Shown here in pieces: positions 19,365 to 31,790 of a DNA stretch of 49,962 nucleotides (position 1 is its first letter; the number at the start of each line of letters is the position of its first letter). Both the position numbers and the translations under genes were made by a program. Under the pieces are notes generated by a model that saw nothing but the letters and a program-made list of their open reading frames with translations, did no database searches and was not told where the DNA came from. This DNA is from Phialocephala subalpina (Eukaryota > Ascomycota > Leotiomycetes > Helotiales > Mollisiaceae), in the NCBI GenBank assembly GCA_900073065.1, contig FJOG01000019.1, positions 101,918 through 151,879 of the forward strand, given 5' to 3'.

Positions 19365-20359
19365 TATGGGACATGTGCTATTGAAGCTGCAAAGAGGAAG
19401 TAAACACGTACTAGCTTGAGCATCTAACAATTAATCTATCAAGAGAGATAAAACTTGCGAAGATCAAAAGAAGCAAGGTCAAAGTCAAACGTTTAGTCTG
19501 ACAAGTGATTCTGGAACAAAAAAAAGAGGTGGATAAGGAGACTACTATGACTGTTTGAAAGCCTAGTTAGGCTTGAAAGTTCCTGGGTACGTAGTAAACG
19601 TTCTTCACCTCATGTCATGACTAGATTGAAAGCCCCAACGCATGTCAAATTTACAAGTCTAATGCCCATCCCCATTCTTATCAACACCATAATCTCTTGT
19701 GATGATCTCTTGCCCGAAACCTTGAGTAGGGGACACGACGAAAACTACGTGGAAACGCCTTTTTTTGGGAGTGCGAGAAACGTGAAATCACTTGACTTGT
19801 TTAACCGAGTGCGTTACGCTTCATGCGGCTACTTGCACCCCCTCTGTGTTTCGGGCTAGGAAGAGCGCCTGCGCCCCCTACAATTTCCAATTCCTGAAAA
19901 GATCCTGTTTTCCAACCGGAATCTTCAAACTTCCCAACCCTCATTCTCACGTGACTAGTGCCGCCTTTGCTCAGGCTCGGCTCAGGTCAGCTCAGGGCCC
20001 GAAAAGGACCCTTATCCTCCAACTAGGGATCCCAGATATGTTACTACGTACTACAAGTTCACCTCTGCGAAGAAGTCGCGTGAGGTTAGAATACTTTAGA
20101 AGCCTTAGATAGCTTCTCCCGAATGATAAGCCCAAAACTCTCGAGGGTATGGCGGTCGTGGAGCTACGTCAGTTCTCGCAGATCGTAGCTCTGACTCGCC
20201 TCGCTTAGGATGCGTTAGCGGGAACCATGCCTTGCTTGATGCCTCTTCAATGCCGTGCCAACAATTCCACGATATAAGAGGGATCCTTTAGACCGTTGTG
20301 ATGGTGTACCTGCTAATGTCTTTAGTGATATCAACAGACATCGTTCTCAACTTACTGTC
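19365..20359. other. Intergenic, no gene supported
   Basis: About 1 kb. It contains repeated GGCTCAG/GCTCAGG words at 19970-20000 and an 8-bp-stem palindrome GAGCTACG...CGTAGCTC near 20160-20195. Open frames at 19617-20112 have no domain. Confidence 0.45.
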
Positions 20360-21780
20360 ATGTCTGCACTGGGACCCATCGACCCGTGCTCAGTTCAAAA
20401 AGAGGATCAGAAGGAAGCAGCATGGATAGTTAGGAAACTCGCTGGGGTAAAGGCACTTGTCTACTGTACTCTCCAGACCTTAAGAGCTTACACACATCGC
20501 AGTCGATGACCGGGCGGATCGTGGTCTCTACCTACGAATCTCTACGAGCAACAGGCACCTCGGTCGTCTGCCTCTCACCATGGGGAGATTCTTCTCCTCT
20601 CCTCCTCCCATGCATCCGATTTCGCGATCTAGCTGTACATACCGTCGTGGCAGTAACCGGTGGAACGGCAGCGGTGGCAGCACCTATCATGGGACCAATC
20701 TCAGATATAGTCGTGGATTCATTCGGAGATACGATCCTCGTTGAGCTCGGCCTTCACGCGGGATTTGAAGCCGCTGTCTGGGCAGGTGATGAAGTGTTTA
20801 TCGACAAGCCGATCAAAAAGATCATACCAGTACACGATGCGAACCTTACCACGTCCGGTGTGAAAATATTGACGATCACGTTGAAGTACAAGCATACGGT
20901 GGAGGATGCACAGCTCGGCTTTTTCAGGAGCTCAACGCATGCTGACCCGAGCCTTTTTGCGAGTGTGAGTGATTACCTCGCGGTAGAGAAAGGGTGGTTC
21001 AGCCCTTATCTGTTTGCGAGTGCAAGAAGGCCAGTCATTCCGAGGACGATGAAACCTGACATTGTCTTCTGTCATGGACCTTTCTTGTCTGGCGACTATC
21101 GCATCGGGGAGACGCTTGTTGCACAGAGCGCGAAGGTGCTTCATCTTTGCGAAACACCACCCACCGCAGAAAGCGCACCTTCTCCTACTCCGCAGACATC
21201 GGCAATGAGCTTCAAAGACAAACTTAATGTCTCTAAAATGAACGACAAGCTTACAACCTTGATGCACCGCTCGAAGCCTCATCCTTCCTCTGATGCACCA
21301 GCATCAGCGCCTTCACGAACCTCATACCCACCCCCAACTTTACAGGCAACAGTGCCCCCGCCCCGCCGACTGGCTGTCCTTCTTCTCGGGTTGAAGCCCC
21401 ATCGTCTAGGCATGTGGACATCCTCCGCGAGACCCTCCGAGTCCGTATTGCAGTACATCCTCCTGAACGGTGCACCCACTATTATACTACCCGCTCTCGC
21501 TGGAGCGCCGTTGATTGCATGGAACACTCTTACACTCAATCAAATTCATGCGAAACGTGACAAATACGACGGCATTGTACGCATACTGTTCGAGTATATC
21601 TCGTTATGCGTTGATTGGGCTCGCGTCACTGTCGGTGAAGGGGACGAGGAGCGGGAGAAAGCCGTTCGTGACGCTTTGGAGCTGGTCGTCGCTGCAGCTG
21701 CACAGAGCGTTGATAGTAAGCCGGTGATGAAGGATGTGGATCTGGATCGCGCTGGCATTGTCATCTTCCGAATCCTTTGA
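20360..21780 (+). CDS. Conserved fungal protein of unknown function, 454 aa
   Basis: Exon 1 (20360-20446, 29 codons from the ATG in TGTCATGTC) joins exon 2 (20503-21780) across a 56-nt intron (GTAAAG...CGCAG) in phase 0. This gives 454 residues. The N-terminal two-thirds has well-ordered blocks (IDPCSVQKEDQKEAAWI, VSTYESLRATG, VVCLSPWGDSSPLLLP, VAVTGGTAAVAAP, VELGLHAGFEAAVWAG, HADPSLFASVSDYLAVEKGW, GDYRIGETLVAQSAKVLHLCE). About 65 low-complexity, Pro/Ser/Thr-rich residues follow, then a helical C-terminal segment. From memory this resembles a widespread Pezizomycotina hypothetical family, but no function is known to me. The glycine-rich TGGTAAVAAP block is suggestive, but it is not a defined nucleotide-binding motif. 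The gene is intact although the three genes to its left are damaged. Confidence 0.78.
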
Positions 21781-22443
21781 TGTCTTGTCGATCTGGGACA
21801 TCGCAGCCGTTCCTTGTGCCTCCAATAGCGCGCAAGTCTTACAACATCTTACATTGAGATTCACCCAAATTTAATAAGCCGCCTAAAAGCAAGCCTATAC
21901 ATTATACTAAGATATTAAGATGCGTCCAGATACCGTATAATAAACTGCTCACAAGCGAGGCTACGTATTACATTGAAGTTCGCCTATAACCTGCACACGC
22001 TTCAGGTTGGTCTTGACGACGGCCTGCGGTAAATGGGAGGCTAAGGACAGGCGAAAGGTTCAGATGAAAAACTGTATTTGTAGTTAAGATACTTTGGAAA
22101 ACTACTCCTATGGATAGTATCTCGTGGAAAGCTACTCCGTTTATAGATAAGGAACATTGGAGAACTACTCCGTTCTTTTGATCAAGACAAACTGGGATGA
22201 AAGCCGCCGTATTGTAGAATTCAGTACATTTTGTTGCTGTCTAGTATTCGTCCCCATCCCTGTCGACTTCGTACTCTACCGTGATTTTTGTTCCCCAACC
22301 GTGATATGCTCACGCGCAACTTTGTAAGTTAATTTTACAACCACTCAGTGCATCCTGACTCCAACCCTGCACACCTTTAGCATCCATCTACATACCGCCT
22401 CTATCAACAATGCGCTATTTCCAGGACCTTCTTCTGGCCAAGC
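21781..22443. other. Intergenic, includes a short tandem repeat
   Basis: No coding sequence supported. The short tandem repeat at 22090-22180 is listed separately. Confidence 0.45.
22090..22180. repeat. Three imperfect ~33-bp tandem units
   Basis: TGGAAAACTACTCCTATGG, TGGAAAGCTACTCCGTTTA and TGGAGAACTACTCCGTTC recur about every 33 bp, separated by ATAGTATCTC / ATAAGGAACA-type spacers. No function is evident. Confidence 0.6.
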
Positions 22444-23540
22444 TCAAACGAATGTGATATTGACTCCTGCCTTCGTCAAACGTGGGATCATCCGCCTCTC
22501 TTTGCAAATGAAGAAGAGCCTAGCTTCTTTATCCAACTCTTCCACTTCCTTCGTGGTCTCAGTGACCCACCTATCGTCAGATAATTGCTGAGGGGTCATT
22601 CCTGCCTCGATGACTGCCCTTTGCTGCAAGTATCTTTTGGTGACGGTGCTGCTCAGGGAAGCGACTTTGGTCTGCGGCGCGGAGCCGGATACCATGTTAT
22701 CGAGATAAATTTGGGTGAGGTCTTCGATCTTCTGAGCGGGGTGATGGGTTGGTGTCTGTCCCTTCTTGATCTGGTACCAGGTGGGGAAGTCCTCATCAGC
22801 GATATACAGACTGTCAAGTTAGTTTTCCTAAGTATTGGAAGCCTTCGTCAGCTCTCGTCGTCATTTTATTGAAAAGCTATTCAATCAACTTATGAAATAG
22901 ACCTTGGACCCCTCCCTGGCAGTTCTGGAGCCACGCTGTTGCTATCTGGGCATGCCAAAATGGTCCTGGTGCAACTCCTGGAATGCCGATCTGTTACCGT
23001 GACAAGTCCTCAATAATGTTGTGTTCGATGCCTCTTCTCCCTGTCTCGACTGACGAGATCTGATAGCGACTCGAAAGATGGACATCCGATCGGCCAAGGT
23101 GCTGCCATAATTGGCGACCTCAGTGGCGGATTTGAGACAGACAGTACGCTGGATTCGGACTTGAACCTGACGGCCTGGCCTGCGTGACGTTGCATCGAGG
23201 AATACCAGATACGCTTCCGTATAACCTCTGGGAGGCGCGGGAAGAAATCAAACGTAGTCGGAGGGCTGAAAGAGGGGTTGTATCCGCGTGGGACATTAAT
23301 GCGGAAGCAGAAGACGTTGGCGTTTGCTGGAATCTGCCTTGCAATAATGGAATTGACTCCCCGGCGTTCTCATCCACGAGATTCTTATCGAATCGAAGAT
23401 TTGCGGTATGAAAGACGTCGACCATAACTAGGACCGTGGGAGCAGCCTCTCGTGGACTAGACGGAAGCGCAGGTGGAAAGCAAAGGCTCAATGGTAGCAA
23501 TGCCTTAAAGCCTTCCACTACCCCTTCCTGTTGATTCATT
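22444..23540 (-). pseudogene. Unresolved minus-strand gene, possibly decayed
   Basis: Several stretches read as protein on the minus strand, but I cannot join them. An ATG-started frame (23540 to about 23120) begins MNQQEGVVEGFKALLPL and includes VLVMVDVFHTANLRFDKN. Frames between 23190 and 22900 include GIPGVAPGPFWHAQIATAW and NCQGGVQGLF. A C-terminal exon (22810-22444) follows a good branch site and acceptor (CTAACTTGACAG) and includes YIADEDFPTWYQIKKGQTP and a terminal helix. Either this is an intron-rich gene whose exon borders I could not settle, or a frameshifted remnant. No family is recognised, and no function is proposed. Confidence 0.35.
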
Positions 23541-24896
23541 GTAAGCTTGAATGTCAAGGATTGGAGTACCCTTATATGGACTGACTCCGTTTCCGGTGAC
23601 GACACAGACAAAGTAGCTCTCTATCAAGAACGTGTCGTCCTAGGGTATGAGTTCAAAATCGGGGGCGGCCATCTGGAAGAATTGCGTTAGATTTGACATC
23701 TTTGCGCTCTATTTTCGGTAGTCGTATGGCCGGTTGAGGAGGATGACAGCAATCAGAGGCAGGAGGTGAATAGGGCTTTCCGTCTTTACGCCGCAGAGAA
23801 AAGTGCGTGTGCATTTGATATTGTCGAGGCTCGAGGACTGACTCTGCTCTCTGCATTGGTGTTCTGCGAGACTCGTTCTGGTATATTTTACCTTTGACGC
23901 GCATGCAAAGAGTTGTCTCGTGCGCAGAAGGGCAAGGTTGTGATATGCTACGATGATAGTCTTGCTCTAGCGACGAGCTTCGCCTCCGACCTCAACCACC
24001 CGACAATCCCAGGTTCAAGGACAAGCGAGGAGTTCAGACGAACGCTCTCTGCAGATAATGCAATATACCTTCGAGGACTCCTACTGTCGTTTGGACTAGA
24101 TCAGGCTTTTCATTCCCCCAGCCTCACCTTGACTTCCTTGATCCACTCTATCTCCAAGGGACGAGAGCTGGCAGGGTCATGACGAATGACCCGATGTAGC
24201 ATTGCAGCCCACCCCAGCCTACGGTAAAGTCATTGCGAGGGGGTTGGAAGCGCAGACGAGTATCGAATTAGGCTGGGACATTAAGATATAGGACGAGTAT
24301 TGAACTAGCCAGGTACTTTGACTCCAATGAAGGAACGATATAGGCTTCGAGATGATCCTCATGCAATCATAAGGCTACGACGGCAGCAGATACTTTCCAT
24401 GCAAACAGAGAGCAAAGACATGAGTAGATGATCGCCTATCGAAGCCTGACTCCTCAAACTTGGAGACGTCTTCTTTCTGCACGTGACACGCCTACTATCG
24501 AAAGGTTGATCAGGCGGGGAGCACAAGCAGAGATCGGTGGTGCTTCGGCCTTCTGACGTTGAATGAAGTGGCCAAAAGTAGGACGTCTTGAACTCAAACT
24601 TGGCCATCGTACTTGAGGGTACTGCCTGCTTCACCTCAATGCCCACGCGAGGCTCAAGTAGCAGAAGACCTCAATTCTTTCTCGGTCTCCTATCTCAGCT
24701 TAACAAGCTATGCCGAATATCTCACAGGCAAACAAAGGGACAATGGCACGTGCATCTACCGTATCCAATCCAAATCAACGCTGATGCTTCACCGAACGCC
24801 AAACACCACCCATGCATACACTCCAGTCGAACCAATCATACAAAAGAACCAACACCCTCCAATATACAACCCAGCCCCAATCCAGCCTTCATACTC
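23541..24896. other. Intergenic, no gene supported
   Basis: About 1.36 kb. Short frames on both strands (23653-23904 minus, 23913-24182 plus, 24359-24646 minus) lack domains. The right end contains the 3' flank of the M28 peptidase gene. Confidence 0.45.
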
Positions 24897-27749
24897 TCAA
24901 TTATTCCCCACCAACTTCCTACTCGCCCTCTTCAAAATCATCGCCGCCTTGTCTACTTGCTTCTGCGCTAATGCCCAATCACCAGCAGAAACCGCATCCC
25001 TGATCGCTGGGAAATATTCATTATCGTCTGTGGACCAGAGCTGTGGTCCGAAGACGACGTGTTTGAATTGCGTCCGGTTCGGGATCTATCGCCAAACAGT
25101 CAGAACATGATCACAGAGACTGAAACGAGGGACATGGGAAGGAAAAGGGAAACATACACCACCACCCTCTTCCAAATCCAACAGATGCGTCTCAAAGTTC
25201 GCCATCCGATTATTGTGACTCTTGCGACGAGCAGCATAGACCGCACTCTCGAAACCGCCTCCTCCAAGGACCACGGCATCCCACTCCACTTCCCATTTCT
25301 CGAATAATTTCGAGTCCTTCGCGAATTGCAAAACTGCTTCTCGTAATGCATCTGTGCTGAATGGAGGGTTTCCAGCTTGGTTGGCGCCTTTGTTCTCGAC
25401 CCAACTTTCTAAGTCTCTGGCCCATGCATTGACGGACTGAGAGTAGGATTCAATGTCGAAGGGGAGGACGAGACGGTCTGAGAATTCGAGGATCAGGAGG
25501 GCCCAGATTTGAGCGAGGACTTTGTGGTACTGGAAGTTGGGGTCACCGACTGTTTCCATCCACTCGAAATTGTCGTAGGCGGAATGATAGGGGAAAGGAG
25601 GACCACTGAAACCAATGTCCAGACTTGATGTTCCGGCCATGTCTTGGAATGCGACATAATCGCTGCCGCCTCTAAGACCGTCGAGTTTGCCGTTTCGTTC
25701 GTCCCAGAGCTGTCGCATGGTGGCGTTCTGGTATGGGTCTGAAGTCCGGTCCAGGACTCGCATAAGAGACTTTCTAAAGACAGGACTGCCGGATGCTTTG
25801 AAGACGTTGCCACCAACTGCTACATCGACATTCAAGTATGCATAAGCATTTTCTCGCAGCTTGTCCATGTTGCTTTCCACGTGTTCCGTAGAGCCAATGA
25901 GATTGTACTCCTCTCCATCCCAAGATGCGAATTCAATCGTGCGAAGCGGTCTCCATCCTCGCTGAACAAGATCTCCAAAAATGCGAATAACCTCAAGCAT
26001 AACAGCAGTTCCAGATCCAGGATCAGTAGCGCCATAGACCCAGGCATCACGATGATTTCCAACAATGATGGATTTCTCCTTTTGCTCGACACCGGTGATC
26101 TTGCCCATGACGTTCCAGATAGGTTGTTGTTCGACTTCATCCTGATCGTTGACCAAGTGGATTTGTGGAGATGAAAGGTTTCCAGACCAGTACTCGACAC
26201 CAGGGACAGTTCCTTGCCATTCACCAGGACAAGGCTGGCCAAATCCCTCGATAGCTTCTAGTAAAAGTCTTGCATCTCCCCAGCTCAATGGCAAACTAGG
26301 AATCTTGACCAGACCTTCACTGTCTTCCTTCGCTATCCTCTTCGCCCCTTTCGTGCTGGCCCAGCCGGGTGTCAAAACATCCCCGACAACCCAATCCCCA
26401 AGGGTGACAGAACTTCTCATCACAGCTCCCTCTGGCATATACCTCCCATTTGGCGCCGGCTCTCCTTTCGTGAATCCATTGTCCGCTGGATCACTATACA
26501 TAATGACCCCCTTAAACCCCCAAGGTTCCGCAGCCTTCACTTTCAGTTCCGGAACCCCATGAGAGTACCGAACCAACGCAATCGCCCCCTCGACAGGAAT
26601 CCCACTATCATACAACCTCTTATAATCCTCTCTCGTTCCATAATTTGCAAAAATAAGCGGTCCCGTAACATCACCAGTCTTCGAGTGACCATGAAAAGCA
26701 GCCGTTTGCTGGCGCTCCGGATAGATATTATCCTCATCAATCTTCGCACTCCAAGTGACCTTCCCTTCCTTATCCAGAATCTCGACTTTTCGTCCACCAG
26801 GCTTCGGATAATTGAGATAAACATCAAACTGCTCCATATGCACATCTTCCAGGAAATTATTCCTGAAGAAATCCTGCACGTACTCAGCTAGGACGTAATC
26901 TCCCTCCGTCCCTGCAACATGATCGTTTTCCGTTACAATTCGAAGGTATTCGCGTATCCGATTCTCGTCGACCATGGATTGGACGTGTACACGAACACTC
27001 TCAGGGTCGAACATTTGGCCTGCCATCCTTTGCGCTGCGGATGTAAAGATGTCGGACATGAAGATCACGTATATGATCGCCATGACCAGGAGAATAGCGA
27101 AACATCGACCTAGCACTATGCAGAAATTCGCATCGATGACCGGCCATCCGCATCTGAACCTCCTTCTCGGTGTCGTCTCTGCATCCCCTTCGCCTTCTGG
27201 TGCTGCATCTGGATCTGGTGCTGTCCCATCTGCGGCTGTGGTCTCGGGACCTATTCGAGAGAATCGTCCGCGGATGGCGATGTCTGGTATCCGTGGTCGC
27301 CATCTCCAATTCCATCTCCGACCTAACGAAAATGTGAGGCTTGAAATTCGTTTTCCCCATCCTCCTCCACCGCGACTAGCTCCATCTTGAGGGTCCTCAA
27401 TTTCCAGTTCTAGCATTTCCCTCCTCACCTCGTGTTCCTCATCCTCGCTACTCCGCCGTCTCCTCTCTTCATCATCTTGTCCAAGAAATGTATCCTGTTC
27501 CTCATCTGAAGCTTCGCTCCCTCGATCAGTTGGCGGAGGTCTGTATCCTTGTCGCCTTGTTGGGACGGGTATCCTGCCACCAGGTGCTAACAGACCTTCT
27601 CGTTCTGTAGTGGATGATGTTTCTATATTTCGTGTCGTAGGGGCGGAGGGAGTCGATGTTCTCGAGGATGAGGGAGCGGAGAGACCAACTGCTTCTTCGT
27701 AGGAGGGGATTGGGAGGGGCTCGTATTTGTGCGGTTTCTCGTCTGGCAT
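24897..27749 (-). CDS. Transferrin-receptor/glutamate-carboxypeptidase II-like M28 protein, 926 aa
   Basis: Exon 1 (27749-25158, 864 codons) joins exon 2 (25085-24897) across a 72-nt intron with a GTATGT donor, giving 926 residues. The cytosolic N-tail (about 1-205) is acidic, proline-rich and disordered. One membrane helix follows at about 210-231 (type II topology), then a PA domain, then a peptidase M28 domain. The metal-binding residues are present: GNHRDAW (His566), ATDPGSG (Asp576), WDGEEYNLIGS (Glu613/614), NVDVAVGG (Asp642) and FPYHSAYDN (His722). A C-terminal dimerisation domain ends in exon 2 (FKHVVFGPQLWSTDDN...). Human GCPII cleaves acidic peptides; yeast relatives Vps70 and Tre1/Tre2 act in vacuolar sorting and transporter turnover. 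The intact zinc site argues for an active peptidase. The tail has PIPSYEEA, similar to but not a strict PPxY ligase-binding motif. Without exon 2 the protein would end in unrelated residues, so the splice is well supported. Confidence 0.92.
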
Positions 27750-28510
27750 CTTGCCTGCCTTCCTTCCTTCTATATTACTCCTTCTATCGTGTTCGCAGCT
27801 CTCCTGGTCGGGGTATCATAGAAAGTCTCAGTCTCGTCGTCAGCTCAGCCGTACTCGTACAGCAGCTCGGGGGCGATTGGCGATTGCGAATCGCGACTCA
27901 ATCAATTCTTCAGTCCAGCTGGGTGTCGCACAGCATCATTGAGGCTCTAGTCGCTTCGCTGTAGTCGTAAAATCGATATGGATAGAAAGGAACGTGGGTG
28001 GATGGCGAAAGATGGGATGTTGGTGGAAGAGTGAGGTGTGCCACTGTGTACGGGATTCGCGTCTCGGCTGGCGAGGCTTGGAAGCTCATAAAACACTTGG
28101 AGAGAGACAATGTCTGAGCGACTTTGAGGACACACAATCAACGAACCATTATTTATTCTCGGAAACAAAATCCAGACATTGATTCTATAACTTGTTAGGT
28201 CAATTCGGATCTTAGGAGATCAATTCCCGCATCAACACAAAATCCGAAGATCCGGGAAGAGTCATGTGATTGTCTTCAATTCAACGTCTTCATTTCTCAT
28301 CGAATATTACATATAGCATGCCAAGGAGGCATGTAGGCAGTCACTGATGCTGCAATAGAAGCCATCCTGCCCGCATGCAAGCCTTGCTGGTATGCTGCGC
28401 TGGCTCAAAATACATCCAGCTCCCTCCGAATCACCAAGCCTCCAATAACATCTTACAAGAACCTGACCCCTCACTGTTCTTTCCCGTTGCCATCTTGGCG
28501 TATTACTTTC
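27750..28510. other. Intergenic between M28 peptidase and VPS35 genes
   Basis: Promoter side of the peptidase gene and 3' side of VPS35. Overlapping short frames at 27656-28182 have no coding support. CT-rich DNA upstream of 27749 fits a promoter. Confidence 0.5.
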
Positions 28511-31313
28511 TCACTTTGCTGCAGTTGTCACAACGCCATCGTACTCTCTTGATGCAATGTACTCTATTGTGCGTTGGAAATGACGTTTTGGCATATCGAT
28601 TGTGGCGGATTCTTGGTTCGTTTGGAGATTTGAGTGAATGAGTTCGATCAATCCATTCAGATATTTCGTTGTGACCTATCAAGTTAGTATAGGTCTCATC
28701 AATAGCTAGGGATAACTTACAGCTTCATTCTGCTGATCAAAGTAGTAGACGTAGCGATTCAAGATCTCAACGAAAAGCTCAACTGAAACAGCTGTATCCA
28801 TGCATGCATCTGCAACGCGAAGTGCTCGCTGAAGACATTCGAGAACTCTCTTGCCGTCTCGGTAAAGCTATACGAATTAGCGAAATTCAACTGTTTGCGA
28901 CACGGTTCACTCACATCCTTCGTCTCTTCTGTTTCACCCTTGGCAGCGATCGGCACAGCCCACCAAAGATGGGATGCCAAGTAGACCGCGCGGCATTGAT
29001 CTGGCTTCTTCAACAACTTGCTGCCGTGAAGAGCACACTTCGTAATCAAGGTATCATAGTTCTCCTTTCCGAAGTTTCGTGTCTCGTGCAGTGCTCCAGC
29101 AATAACACAAACAGCTTGGAATTGTGCTCTCGAATCACTGATTGCTTCCTCGTAGATGGTGAAGGCTTGCGCGAAGAACTCGTAGCTGACTTCTTCGGCG
29201 CCAGTCTGGTCAGCGATTTGACCACATGCGACGAACAGCCTCAAGCAGAGCTCAGCAGAACCAGGAACGCGAGTGTACAAAGTAGAGAGACTCGAGTGCA
29301 TGAACTTGTAGAGTGTTGATGACTGCGACTCCCAGTTGTCATCGTAATGCTCTCTTGTCTTGTACCGCCGTGCCAACTTCATCGCGGATGTGATAAGAGC
29401 CGGTGTTGTGAATTTGACACGCTCGTTGCCTTCAGCATATGCTTTCTTCGTCATTTGCAGCAACTTGAACTGCGTGTCGTTATCATCACTATGGATGAGA
29501 TGGACTATCCGGGCTAGCCATCCTTGCTCTTCGACTGTCTCGTCGGTCTCCAAAGCCTTGCGTTGCTGGATGCCGGGATATCCGGCAGGTTGCTGTGTGC
29601 CCTCTTTGATGAGAACTTTCAAGATCTCAAGTACACCTTCCAATTGCAGCAGAGTTGTAACCTTGGTTAGATTTCGCAATAAATTCCTTGCCACCTCTCC
29701 GGCAACGGCTCTTCGTGTAGGATAGGTCTGAGCGTGAAGCAGTGGAATATACTGTGGAAGCGAAAGTGCCGTGAATAGCGAGACATAGGACTTCATTGGT
29801 GCGAGAAGGAGATTGAGGATGTTGGTTTGCGATTCCGGAGAATGGAGGTCGGCACTGTTCGCATGTTGTTTGACTTTCTGGCTTGCGTATTCGAGCACTT
29901 GATCCACGTAATCAAGGCGATCTGGGTAGATGTTGATAGCGAGGTTTGCCAGCGAGACCAACAACGCAGTAGTGTCTTGTATTGGCAAATGTTGAGCATT
30001 GACCAAATTCATGACCTGCTCGAAAAAGATCTCATACAGCTTGATGCTTTCGGGAATGCCAGTCTTGCTAGTTTCAGCTCCATCTGTGCCATTGGTAGTC
30101 TCAGGTGCTGGCTCTGGTTGCGACTCTGCTTGTGCGGGCTCCTCTGCCTCCTTGGGAGTTTCTCCATTGGTCTCCGTCGATTGCTCGCCATTTTGAGCCG
30201 GAGCGGGCTCTGCCGCCAGCTTTTCTTGATTCAGCTTCACTCTCTCCAGAAGCTTTGCAATGGCGTCCTGTTCCACCTTCTCCCGGTCCTCCTTCGGTTG
30301 ACCTTCTGATTCTCGAGCTGCGTATGAAGAAAGTCTGTCCATCAAAGCAATGACAATAACCTTGACATTAACATGTGGATTGAGCCGGGAAACAGCGGCC
30401 AAAAATTGATCCAAGGTATGGAGGTGGTATTCATCTGGGAAAACCTGGGTGATGACTTCGAGGAGGTATTCCTGCGCCAGAACATCTCGACATTGAACGA
30501 CCTGCTCCAGCAGAGGTTGGAGAATGACATTCTTGTAAGTTTCCAGATCCACCAATTGACTCAATCGAACCAGATTATTCCCAACCAGCAATTGAAGCTC
30601 CTTGCGCTCTTGCGTCCGAAGTTCTCTTTCCCTCGAATGTCCCTGGTGTTGTAATCGTACCCAAAGTTTGTTCATTTCCACAAAGTTCGTCAAGGTAAAG
30701 CTTATCGAATCCTGGAGATTTCCTTCTGGTCCATCTCCATTGCCCATTGGCAGATTCTCCCGCGCCTGGCCAGAAAGGTAGTATCGTAGGAAGAGGCCTC
30801 GAATTGGATGCTGGACGCCCCTGCTCATCTCCATCATATCCTTCATAATCTCCTTGACCGGCGCATCTTCGATTGACATGTACACTGTCCCAACCGTAAT
30901 CATCAGGTACAATCTCGGTATGATGTTGCCTGCATATTGGACAAGCTCGTATAGATCTGCAAGGTGATTGACTGGATGTGAGTCTTTCAGGTAGGAGGAT
31001 AGGTGTCGCAGAGCATCGAAAACGGCCATGTAGAGCTCATAATACTGTTTTGGTCCCAGACTGCTTGTCCGCAGCTCGGATACCAAAGTTGAACTGTCAT
31101 GACGGTCAGCACGAGATCTAGCAGAAGAGCTGCCCGCGCAAGAACCGGACAAAGATAGAAGTCTCCCGGGGAGTCATACCTGCATTTCAAAGCATCCATG
31201 AGCTTGCCCGGTGTTTCCAGGCATTTGCGCATGAGATGCGTCTGTTGCCTTACCACCGTGAGGGCATCTTCGAGCAATCGAGCTTGATCTTCGACTGCCG
31301 GTGGAGTGGCCAT
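28511..31313 (-). CDS. VPS35: Retromer subunit VPS35, 874 aa
   Basis: Four exons (31313-31180, 31093-28915, 28867-28721, 28675-28511) with introns of 86, 47 and 45 nt give 874 residues, close to other fungal VPS35 proteins. The N-terminus carries [20 protein letters not shown] and the PRLYLM motif (about 104-109), which contacts VPS26 in the retromer. The rest is a long alpha-solenoid with an acidic, low-complexity insertion (about 330-385, rich in Glu, Pro, Ala) and a conserved C-terminal part ([48 protein letters not shown]). The C-terminal solenoid binds VPS29. VPS35 is the cargo-binding core that returns receptors from endosomes to the Golgi. All splices keep the frame, and the total coding length (2625 nt) is a multiple of three. 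No defects seen. Confidence 0.96.
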
Positions 31314-31790
31314 GGCGATTGTATGGTATCAGGATATCGCACAATGGCCTGCGAAGCTCAGACAGCTATCATTGACGATGTTGGTCGTAATTCAAGAATG
31401 GTGGAGGTACAGGTGTTGATGGAAGTGAAGCTCGCTACGGGCGCCATCAAGATCAGCCGCGTAAGTTGGGAAGGCTCGGAAGGCTACGAAATTCTTGGAG
31501 TCTACTCGAGTAAAATCACTTTTGATTTTGGGGATGCAGTTTTGTAATTATTTGATGTTCATTTTCATTCTCATTATTATCGTCTATCTATTATTATTTA
31601 CGCATCTCCATATTCTTGTCATATTCCCATTGACGCCCTTGCCATGCAGTCAGTGTCCAGCACTTGGATCACTTCCATACTATCCTATCCAAAATACATG
31701 TTGTACAGAAAGGAATATCTAATTATTGCTCCAGTGAGCCGTTCTAAGTCTCTGTGTTTGTGGTTGTCGGGTTGAGTATTGCGGGGCAGA
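31314..31790. other. Intergenic, no gene supported
   Basis: About 480 bp between the VPS35 start and the 3' end of the wall-protein gene. An AT-rich pyrimidine stretch lies at 31540-31620. Nothing recognisable. Confidence 0.5.

Noticed and set aside
8885..21780. Secondary-metabolite gene cluster around the GMC oxidoreductase and permease
   Set aside because: No backbone synthase or pathway regulator is present, and the neighbours are dead or unrelated.
24588..25110. Plus-strand open frames of 127 and 165 codons
   Set aside because: They overlap the last exon of the M28 peptidase, which is strongly supported on the minus strand, and have no domain.
28804..30654. Several plus-strand open frames of 80-170 codons
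   Set aside because: They are antisense to VPS35, whose reading frame is certain.
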